A DNA stretch of 64,000 nucleotides from Actinoplanes teichomyceticus ATCC 31121 (GTDB lineage Bacteria > Actinomycetota > Actinomycetes > Mycobacteriales > Micromonosporaceae), in NCBI RefSeq assembly GCF_003711105.1, contig NZ_CP023865.1, positions 3,683,001-3,747,000 of the forward strand. Reading direction: 5' to 3'. The first letter of the stretch is position 1. Each line of letters begins with the position of its first letter. The notes beneath the pieces are model-generated. The model ran no database searches. It was not told the origin of the DNA and was given only the letters and a program-made list of their open reading frames with translations. Shown one piece after another: positions 16,734 through 22,946 of this stretch. Position numbers and translations under genes: made by a program.

Positions 16734-17540
16734 TCACCGTTCGCCGGCGCAGCACCCGTCATCGCCGCCGGCAGCCGGCGGCCGGGGCGCGCAGCAGGCA
16801 TCCCCACGCCACGTCTCACGCCCCTCCTTGACCGCGACCGCGGCGATGACGAGGGCGGCGACCGGGTCGGCCCAGCTCCAGCCGAACAGGCTGTCGACCG
16901 TCAGCCCGGCCAGCAGCACCGCCGACAGGTAGGTGCACAGCAGTGTCTGCCGGGAGTCGGCGACCGCGGTGCGCGAGCGCAACTCGCGGCCGGCACGGCG
17001 CTGAGCCGCCGAGAGGCCCGGCATGACCAGCAGGGACACCGCGGCGAGGAGGATCCCGGCGGTGGAGTGCCCGGCGTCGGCCCCGCTGAGCAGCGCGCGC
17101 AGCGACTCGGCGGCGACGTAGCCGGCCAGCGCGAAGAACGAGACCGCGATGATCCGCAGCGCGGTCCTCTCCCGCGCCTGCGGGTCACGACCGGCGAACT
17201 GCCAGGCCACCGCGGCGGCCGAGGACACCTCGATGACCGAGTCCAGGCCGAATCCGATCAGCGCGGTCGAGTCCGCGGCCGTGCCGGCGGCGATCGCCAC
17301 CACGGCCTCCACCACGTTGTACGTGATGGTGGCCGCGACCAGCAGCCGGATCCGGCGGGCGAGCGGGTCCCGGCGTGGCCCGTCCCGCCGGTCCCGCCGG
17401 TCCGGCGAGTCCCGTAAGTCCCGGCGGTCCGGACCGTCCCGGCCGTCTGGACCGTCCCGGCCGTCCGGACCGTCCCGGCGGTCCGGACCGTCCCGGCCGT
17501 CCGCACCGGCCTGGGCGGACGGGATCAGCGGCAGGCTCAT
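16734..17540 (-). CDS. Second cation efflux protein, CmtR-linked type, with Cys-rich C-terminus
   Basis: 268 residues. After a charged N-terminal tail of Arg/Asp/Gly/Pro hexamers (RDGPDG repeats, encoded by 18-bp tandem repeats at about 17,380-17,510), the membrane core starts at about residue 55. LIGFGLDSVIEVSSA and AVADSRQTLLCTYLSA carry the acidic residues expected for a CDF-like transporter. The C-terminus has two CC pairs (GDACCAP and DDGCCAGE) that could bind soft metals. The ATG overlaps the ArsR stop (ATGA), so expression should depend on that sensor. Probable job: Cd/Pb/Zn efflux. Confidence 0.85.
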   Translation of the reverse strand: MSLPLIPSAQAGADGRDGPDRRDGPDGRDGPDGRDGPDRRDLRDSPDRRDRRDGPRRDPLARRIRLLVAATITYNVVEAVVAIAAGTAADSTALIGFGLDSVIEVSSAAAVAWQFAGRDPQARERTALRIIAVSFFALAGYVAAESLRALLSGADAGHSTAGILLAAVSLLVMPGLSAAQRRAGRELRSRTAVADSRQTLLCTYLSAVLLAGLTVDSLFGWSWADPVAALVIAAVAVKEGRETWRGDACCAPRPPAAGGDDGCCAGER

Positions 17541-17866
17541 CGGCAGCAGTCCTCGGCGGCGTCCGCGCACGCGGCCGGGTCGACCGCCAGGACCAGCCCG
17601 AGCAGGTCGCCGAGGGCGTGCCGGATGCGCGGGTCGGCCAGCTCGTACCGGGTGCGGCGACCCTGCGGGACGGCGACGACCAGGCCACAGCCGCGCAGGC
17701 AGGCCAGGTGGTTGGACAGGTTCTGCCGGGTCACCCCGAGCAGGTCGGCCAGCTCGGCCGGGTAACCCGGCGCCTCGCGCAGCGCCAGCAGCAGCCGGGC
17801 CCGGGTGGGGTCGGACAGCGCATGTCCGAATCGGGCCAGCACCTGGCCGTGCGTCACCGTCTCCAT
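17537..17866 (-). CDS. ArsR/SmtB-family metal sensor, CmtR-like
   Basis: 109 residues. Winged helix with QNLSNHLACLRGCGLV: C56 and C60 sit where CmtR of Mycobacterium holds its Cd/Pb ligands Cys57 and Cys61, and C100 (DPAACADAAEDCCR) matches Cys102. Two further cysteines (C107, C108) end the protein. It should repress the downstream transporters and release DNA on binding Cd2+ or Pb2+. Start 17,866 (METVTHG) fits the family; an in-frame ATG at 17,881 lies inside the operator and cannot be excluded. Confidence 0.9.
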   Translation of the reverse strand: METVTHGQVLARFGHALSDPTRARLLLALREAPGYPAELADLLGVTRQNLSNHLACLRGCGLVVAVPQGRRTRYELADPRIRHALGDLLGLVLAVDPAACADAAEDCCR

Positions 17867-17876
17867 GACACGACAG

Positions 17877-17892
17877 TACATCGTTGGATGTA
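17877..17892. promoter_or_regulatory. Probable CmtR-type operator
   Basis: TACATCGTTGGATGTA is a perfect 6-4-6 inverted repeat just upstream of the ArsR-like gene, covering its alternative start. The position fits autorepression. Confidence 0.65.
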
Positions 17893-17931
17893 TTCAGTGG
17901 AAGGTGTATCCCGGTACCCCCTAACTAAAGC

Positions 17932-17995
17932 GAACGATCGTTCTTGACAGGGTCCCGGCTGCGGTTCCACACTAAAACGAGCAATCGTTCGTTTT
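17932..17995. promoter_or_regulatory. Promoter with two TetR-type operator boxes
   Basis: GAACGATCGTTC (17,932-17,943) is a perfect palindrome touching a TTGACA -35 hexamer (17,944-17,949). A second related box lies at 17,974-17,995: AAAACGA and TCGTTTT arms enclosing GCAATCGT. The boxes flank the expected promoter of the gene at 18,009. No adjacent tetR gene is seen, so the repressor is elsewhere. Confidence 0.6.
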
Positions 17996-18008
17996 CAGGG
18001 GAGTCGTC

Positions 18009-19235
18009 ATGTCCACGCAGACCCGGCCCATCGCACCGGCGCCGTCGCCCTGGCCGAAGGTGGCCGGTGTGGTCGCCCTGCTCACCGTGATCGTCAGCGT
18101 GCTGCTGACCGCATTTGCCTGGCCCTCGGTGCGCTCGTCGGTGCACGACGTGCCGATCGCCGTCGCCGGGCCGGCCACCGCGACCGGCCCGGTCACCGCC
18201 GCCCTGCAGCAGCGGCTGCCGGGCGGCTTCGACATCACCCCGGTCGCCGACACCGCGGCCGCCGAGCGGCTCATCCGTGACCGGGAGGTCTACGGCGCCG
18301 TCGACGTGAGTGGCGCCGTCCCGCAGGTGCTCACCGCCTCGGCCGCCAGCGCCACGATCGCGCAGACGCTGCAGGGGGTCGCCACCGCGCTCGGGCAGGC
18401 CCGGTCGGCGACGCCGGGCCCCGCCGTCGCCGTACGCGACATCGTCGCCCTGCCCGCCGACGACCCGCGCGGCGCGGGCCTCGGCGCCGCCGCCCTGCCC
18501 CTGGTCATGGGCGCTCTGATCACCGCGGTCCTGCTCACCGGCCTGCTGCGCGGCGCCGGCCGTCGGGTCGCCGGCGCGCTCGCCTTCTCGGTCACCGGCG
18601 GCCTGGCCATGGCGGCGATCCTGCAGTTCTGGTTCGGCTCGATCGGCGGGGCCTACCTGGCCAACGCCGGCGCCGTCGCGCTGACCGTCGCCGCCATCTC
18701 GACGACTCTGCTCGGCCTGGAGGCGCTGCTCGGCTACCCCGGGTTCGGGCTCGGTGCGGCGCTGATGATGCTGGTCGGCAACCCGTTCGCCGGCTCCGCC
18801 ACCGCCCCCGAGATGCTGCCCGGCTGGGGCGGCGCGCTCGGGCAGCTGCTCCCGCCCGGCGCCGGCGGGCAGCTGCTGCGCTGCACCGCCTTCTTCGACG
18901 GTGCCGGCAGCGGCCACGCCGTCACGGTGCTGCTGTCCTGGCTGGCCCTCGGCGTGAGTCTCTGCCTGGTCAGCGGCCTTCGCACCGGGCGTGCCGCCAC
19001 GGGCGGGGATGCCGGTGCCGGGCGTGCCGCCACGGGCGGGGATGCCGGTGCCGGGCGCGCCGCCACGGGCGGGGATGCCGGTGCCGGGCGTGCCGCCACG
19101 GGCGGGGATGCCGGTGCCGGGCGCGCCGCCACGGGCGGGGATGCCGGTGCCGGGCGTGCCGCCACGGGCGGGGATGCCGGTGCCGGGCGCGCCGCCACGG
19201 CCCGGCCCGCCGGTGCCGGGCAGGCGCCGGCCTGA
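18009..19235 (+). CDS. YhgE/Pip-like membrane protein (ABC-2-type permease fold) with a repetitive C-terminal tail
   Basis: 408 residues. One N-terminal helix (about 18-38), an extracellular region (about 40-155) and five further helices (about 165-325), the 1+5 layout of YhgE/Pip and ABC-2-type permeases. After residue 326 the tail consists of seven copies of [11 protein letters not shown] (33-bp DNA repeat). No ATPase gene is adjacent. GGGGAG precedes the ATG. Two TetR-type boxes in the promoter suggest induction by a small molecule, as for efflux systems; the cargo is unknown. Confidence 0.75.
   Translation: MSTQTRPIAPAPSPWPKVAGVVALLTVIVSVLLTAFAWPSVRSSVHDVPIAVAGPATATGPVTAALQQRLPGGFDITPVADTAAAERLIRDREVYGAVDVSGAVPQVLTASAASATIAQTLQGVATALGQARSATPGPAVAVRDIVALPADDPRGAGLGAAALPLVMGALITAVLLTGLLRGAGRRVAGALAFSVTGGLAMAAILQFWFGSIGGAYLANAGAVALTVAAISTTLLGLEALLGYPGFGLGAALMMLVGNPFAGSATAPEMLPGWGGALGQLLPPGAGGQLLRCTAFFDGAGSGHAVTVLLSWLALGVSLCLVSGLRTGRAATGGDAGAGRAATGGDAGAGRAATGGDAGAGRAATGGDAGAGRAATGGDAGAGRAATGGDAGAGRAATARPAGAGQAPA
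18987..19217. repeat. 33-bp in-frame tandem repeat (seven copies), with downstream duplication
   Basis: Copies start at 18,987, 19,020, 19,053, 19,086, 19,119, 19,152 and 19,185. From the third copy GCG and GTG variants alternate, giving a 66-bp higher-order period. A further segment reading GGTGCCGGGCAGGCGCC followed by GGCCTGAC appears twice (about 19,209 and 19,271), so the gene end itself has been duplicated. Confidence 0.9.
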
Positions 19236-19343
19236 CGGGGTCGCTGTGGGCGCCACTCCCGGCCGGGAAGCCGGTGCCGGGCAGGCGCCGGCCTGACCGG
19301 GGTCGCTGTGAAGGCTGCGGAGGCGTCGGATAGAAAGAGCGCC

Positions 19344-19961
19344 GTGACTCTCCTTCCGGGCTACGACGACCGTGGCCCCGACGAATCGGACGGGCCGGGC
19401 CTCGCCGTGGACGGATCGGCGCTGCTCGACCTGCCCGGCTTCTGGGCCGCCCACCTGGACCTGGTCGGCCTCGACCTGGACGAGGAGCTGGCCGAGCTGT
19501 TCGGCGACCGGCTCGCCGACATCCGCGCCACCTACGACCGGCTCACCGACCTGCGGACCTGGCCGGTCTTCCCGGTCGATCTCGGCGACCGTGGCCGGCT
19601 GGCCGTCGTCTACCGCAACTTCGACGGCGACCTCGGCGTCGACTATCTGAGCTCACCCGGCGCCGGCCGCGACTACCAGGTGATCGCGTCCTCCGACGGC
19701 GGGGGGAGCCTCTCCTGGGCCGAGATCGTCGCGGCTGCCGACCACCAGCCCGACCCGCTGTCACGGGCCCGGGCCCTGCTGTTGCTCACCCCGATGCTCT
19801 ACGACACGCCGCCGGACCCGGCCGCGGCCATCGACCGCCTGGCCGACGCGCTGCGCACCGCCGGAGTGGCCGGCGACGTCACCGCGATCGCCGGACGGAT
19901 CGTGCACCGGGACGACGAGGGCGGGCAGCAGCCGGCCGGATCAGCCGGCGTCGATCGGTGA
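19344..19961 (+). CDS. Hypothetical acidic cytosolic protein
   Basis: 205 residues, rich in Asp and Leu, with no signal peptide or membrane helix. LLDLPGFWAAHLDLVGLDLDEELAELFGDRLADI near the N-terminus (residues about 25-55) looks helical and amphipathic. No family recognised. GTG 19,344 is preferred because GAAAGAG precedes it; a longer frame opens at GTG 19,308. Its 3' end overlaps the convergent monooxygenase-like gene by 21 bp. Confidence 0.65.
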   Translation: MTLLPGYDDRGPDESDGPGLAVDGSALLDLPGFWAAHLDLVGLDLDEELAELFGDRLADIRATYDRLTDLRTWPVFPVDLGDRGRLAVVYRNFDGDLGVDYLSSPGAGRDYQVIASSDGGGSLSWAEIVAAADHQPDPLSRARALLLLTPMLYDTPPDPAAAIDRLADALRTAGVAGDVTAIAGRIVHRDDEGGQQPAGSAGVDR

Positions 19962-20288
19962 CGAGTCCATGGCGTAGTCCCGCTCGACCGTGGCCACCCG
20001 GACGCGATAATCCCGGTACCACGTGGCGCGGCCGCGGCGCTGCGCCACCAGATGGGCCGCGACCTGCTTCCAGCCGCGGGCCGCCTGCTGGTCGGCCCAG
20101 TACGACACGGTGATCCCGACACCGTCACGAGCCGACTCGATGCCGAGGAAACCGGGCTGCTCCCGGGCGAGCCGCTCCATCGACGCGGCCATCGCGGCGT
20201 ACCCGTGGTCGCCGTCCGCGCGGATCGACGTGAAGATCACCGCGACGTAGGGCGGTGGCGGGGTGTCGGCGAACGGCTGGTCGGGCAT
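19941..20288 (-). CDS. Antibiotic biosynthesis monooxygenase (ABM) domain protein
   Basis: 115 residues. A single ferredoxin-like ABM domain: YVAVIFTSIRADGDHGYAAMA, EQPGFLGIESARDGVGITVSYW and ARATWY-like WYRDYRVRVATVERDY. Small cofactor-free proteins of this family oxidise quinone-like compounds or simply bind small aromatics; stand-alone members are often of unknown role. ATG 20,288 (MPDQPFAD) is chosen; upstream in-frame codons lack the fold. It is convergent with the hypothetical gene before it. Confidence 0.82.
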   Translation of the reverse strand: MPDQPFADTPPPPYVAVIFTSIRADGDHGYAAMAASMERLAREQPGFLGIESARDGVGITVSYWADQQAARGWKQVAAHLVAQRRGRATWYRDYRVRVATVERDYAMDSSPIDAG

Positions 20289-20399
20289 GGCCACACGATG
20301 CCACAGAGCGATGGCGTGGCGCCGCCCCGTGCCCCCGGCCGGCGAGCGGTGAGGTGGTGCCACCGCCCGGCCGGCGAGCGGTGGCGCTGTCGCCCGGGG

Positions 20400-21176
20400 T
20401 CAGACGAGCACCTCCACCGGCGTACCGGAAACGGGGTTGCCGAACAGCTCGGCGGCGTTGCGGCCGCGCGCGAAGATCTCGTGGCTGACCCGGGCCCCGC
20501 CGCCGTCCCCGCGCGGCCAGCCGGAACTGCCGGGCGCGAACGCGATCGCGCCGGCCGGCACCGCGAACACGCCGTCGCTGATGACCACCTCGTGCACCAC
20601 GGCGCCGATCCGGACCCGGGCCGACGTGCCCGGCGCGGCGGGCGCGTCGTACCAGCTCGTCTTGAGGTTGCCGTAGCCGTCCGAGTACGCCACCGCGCGA
20701 ACCGGCGCCGGATCGACGGTCACCGGCTCGCCGAGCAGGCCGGTGTCGCCGCGCACCAGGGCGGCCAGCGCGTCGGGGAACACGTCGCGGGACCGGAACT
20801 GCGAGCCGGCGTCGGCGACCTCGACGGCGTGCAGCGGCACCTCCTCGTCGGCCAGGAACGACATGCTCGCCCCGGCGGCCACGCCGACCACCAGCACACC
20901 CGAGGGCAGCCGGGCCGCGACCAGCCGCTCGCCGGCGTTGTCCTGCCGTGGCCGGTCCTCGTCCTGCCGGGGCGCCACGTTGGCGTAGAGCACCCGGTCC
21001 GGCGGGCCGTCGCCGAAGGCGAGCTGGGCGAGGCAGAAGCCGGCGCTGACCGTGTCGAACGGCGGCACCGGGATGGCCGTGACCTCGGCCTCGGGCAGCA
21101 GCAGGGCGAGGCGCTGGCGCACCTCGGCGAAGGCGAGATCCCCGACCCCGTAGTCGGCGACGACCGTGAGCAGCAC
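20400..21176 (-). CDS. SAM hydrolase / SAM hydroxide adenosyltransferase family protein (DUF62, fluorinase superfamily)
   Basis: 258 residues from GTG. The N-terminal DYGVGDLAFAEVRQRL corresponds to the DFGxxD segment that binds SAM ribose in this fold. RSRDVFPDALAALV matches the HGRDxFAP segment, and the C-terminal beta domain has YSDGYGNLKTSW (usual DxFGNxxTN). Members split SAM to adenosine and methionine with water; chlorinases and fluorinases are rare relatives. The central GVVDPGVG-type motif is replaced by YANVAPRQDEDRPRQD, so this is a divergent branch. No halogen-metabolism gene is adjacent. Activity assignment is by family only. Confidence 0.8.
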   Translation of the reverse strand: MLLTVVADYGVGDLAFAEVRQRLALLLPEAEVTAIPVPPFDTVSAGFCLAQLAFGDGPPDRVLYANVAPRQDEDRPRQDNAGERLVAARLPSGVLVVGVAAGASMSFLADEEVPLHAVEVADAGSQFRSRDVFPDALAALVRGDTGLLGEPVTVDPAPVRAVAYSDGYGNLKTSWYDAPAAPGTSARVRIGAVVHEVVISDGVFAVPAGAIAFAPGSSGWPRGDGGGARVSHEIFARGRNAAELFGNPVSGTPVEVLV

Positions 21177-21202
21177 GGAGTCAGCCTACGGGGTACGGCG
21201 CC

Positions 21203-21318
21203 CGCGCGCGCGGTTCCACCCGCCTCGGTCACCGCGAAGCCGTCCGGATCGGACGCTCGTGCCGCGCGCGGTTACGCCCACCCCGGTCACCGCGAAGCCG
21301 CCCGGATCGGACGCGCCT
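21203..21318. repeat. 58-bp direct duplication upstream of a TetR gene
   Basis: Two neighbouring 58-bp segments share CGCGCGCGGTT, GGTCACCGCGAAGCCG and CCGGATCGGACGC in the same order with about ten differences. They lie in the 296-bp gap between the DUF62 and TetR genes. Confidence 0.75.
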
Positions 21319-21452
21319 GGCCCCGCGCGGGGTCCGCCCCGGTCGGGCGGACCCGGTGGGTGGCGGATCCCCGCGGACGCGGAATCGTTCTTCGGCCGCC
21401 GCCGACACCCGTGACCGTGGATCGCCGGGGACCGGGGGTGCGTCGCTGTTCT

Positions 21453-21470
21453 GTACCTACTAGTATGTAC
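21453..21470. promoter_or_regulatory. TetR operator abutting the start codon
   Basis: GTACCTACTAGTATGTAC is an 18-bp palindrome with one mismatched pair, ending 2 bp before the GTG start at 21,473. It contains TAGTAT, a possible -10, so the mRNA may be leaderless or nearly so and autorepressed. Confidence 0.65.
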
Positions 21471-21472
21471 GG

Positions 21473-22060
21473 GTGACTGGAGCCGGTTCCACCCGTGACC
21501 ATCTGATCGAGAGCACTCAGGAGCTTCTCTGGGAACGCGGCTACGCCGCGACGAGCCCGCGCGCCATCCTGGACCGCGCCGGTGCCGGGCAGGGCAGCAT
21601 GTACCACCACTTCCGGGGCAAGGAAGACCTGGCCGCGGCGGCGATGGCGGCCACCGCGCAACAGTTGCTCGCCCGGGCCGAGGCGGCTCTGACCGGCGAG
21701 GGCTCCGCGTTCGAGCGCCTGGCCGGCTACCTGCTGCGCCAGCGCGAGGTTCTGCGCGGGTGCCCGGTGGGCCGGATGACCGGCGACGCCGACGTGCTGG
21801 AGTCCGCGGTCCTGCGGCGGCTGGTCGCCACCACGTTCGACAGTCTGCGGGCACACGTCGACGCGGTCGTCCGGGCCGGGGTGCGCGACGGCGAATTCGA
21901 CTCCGCGGTGGACCCCGCCGAGCTCGCCGACACCGTGCTCGCCGTCGTGCAGGGCGGTTACGTGCTGGCCCGCGCGGCCGGGGATCCCGCGCCGTTCGAC
22001 CGCGCCGTCCGTGGCGCCGTCGCCATGCTCGACCACCTGAGGAGGAAGGACACCGTATGA
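21473..22060 (+). CDS. TetR-family regulator
   Basis: 195 residues. HTH at about 8-55: DHLIESTQELLWERGYAAT, then SMYHHFRGKEDL. The C-terminal half carries LRGCPVGRM and DTVLAVVQGGYVLARA, typical of the YxaF/LfrR-like subgroup. It is followed, after a very short possible frame, by a DUF4865 gene, a frequent pairing in which the TetR protein controls the neighbour. Confidence 0.9.
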   Translation: MTGAGSTRDHLIESTQELLWERGYAATSPRAILDRAGAGQGSMYHHFRGKEDLAAAAMAATAQQLLARAEAALTGEGSAFERLAGYLLRQREVLRGCPVGRMTGDADVLESAVLRRLVATTFDSLRAHVDAVVRAGVRDGEFDSAVDPAELADTVLAVVQGGYVLARAAGDPAPFDRAVRGAVAMLDHLRRKDTV

Positions 22061-22215
22061 GGCGGATCGACACCGCGCCGGCCGATCTTCCGGACGGCCC
22101 GCGTTCCACCGGCCCGGGCCCCGGGCCGCGGCCGGCCCCGCCGGGGAGCACGCCCGTGACCCGCGCTGCGGCCCCGCACCGTGCGACGACCCGTTCTGGC
22201 CGGGGGCGGCGATGA
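22057..22215 (+). CDS. Possible small proline-rich ORF bridging TetR and DUF4865
   Basis: 52 codons starting in an ATGA overlap with the TetR stop and ending in an ATGA overlap with the DUF4865 start. The product is rich in Pro/Arg/Gly with no recognisable fold. Double overlaps argue for a coupling ORF, but the composition could be chance in GC-rich DNA. Confidence 0.25.
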   Translation: MRRIDTAPADLPDGPRSTGPGPGPRPAPPGSTPVTRAAAPHRATTRSGRGRR

Positions 22216-22805
22216 GCGAACCACAGCTGCTGATGCAGTACCCCATCACGCTGCCCGCCGACTACGACATGGAGATCATCCGGACCCGGGTACGCACGAG
22301 AGGCGGCGCGCTCGACGATCGCCGGGGTCTGCTGTGCAAGGCATACTGCATCCGTACGGCGGGTGTCGACGGATCGCCGGTCAACCAGTACGCGCCGTTC
22401 TACCTGTGGGCCGACAGCGGCGCCGCGGCCGATTTCCTCTGGGGTGGTCAGGGCTTCGACGGCATCGTCCGCGACTTCGGCCGCCCGCGCGTCCGGACCT
22501 GGGTGCCGGCCGCGTTCGGGGTGGGCGGATGCGGCCGGGCCGAGGTCACCCACGCGATGGTGCGCACGTGGGCCATCGACCAGGACGCCGATCTGCGTAC
22601 CGTGGCGGACGCCCTCGGCGCACGGGTCCGTGACCGCGCCCGGCATCCGCGAACCCACCTGGCTGCCGGCGGGATCGACCCGGCGACCTGGCAGGCCGTC
22701 GAGGTCACGACCGTCGCCGGACTCGACGACGGGACGGTGCCGCCGGACGCCACACTGTTCACGGTGTTGCACGTGAGCGAACCGGACCGCAACTCAGCGA
22801 CCTGA
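22212..22805 (+). CDS. DUF4865 family protein
   Basis: 197 residues. The start MSEPQLLMQYPITLPADYDMEII (MQY...LPADYDM core), NQYAPFYLWAD and the FDGIVRDFGRP region match DUF4865, alpha/beta barrel-like proteins of unknown function usually found beside TetR regulators. It probably responds to the same signal as the TetR gene upstream. No catalytic residues can be named. Confidence 0.85.
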   Translation: MSEPQLLMQYPITLPADYDMEIIRTRVRTRGGALDDRRGLLCKAYCIRTAGVDGSPVNQYAPFYLWADSGAAADFLWGGQGFDGIVRDFGRPRVRTWVPAAFGVGGCGRAEVTHAMVRTWAIDQDADLRTVADALGARVRDRARHPRTHLAAGGIDPATWQAVEVTTVAGLDDGTVPPDATLFTVLHVSEPDRNSAT

Positions 22806-22946
22806 ATGCCTGGCCCGGGCCGCGGATCCGCTCCCCGGCGGGACTTCGGCGACGATGCTGACCGCTGACCATCGCCGCGATCACCGAACGGCGGTGGCCG
22901 ACGTCGACACCGGGCCCGGCGGCCGGGACCGCCCTCAGGTTCAGCG

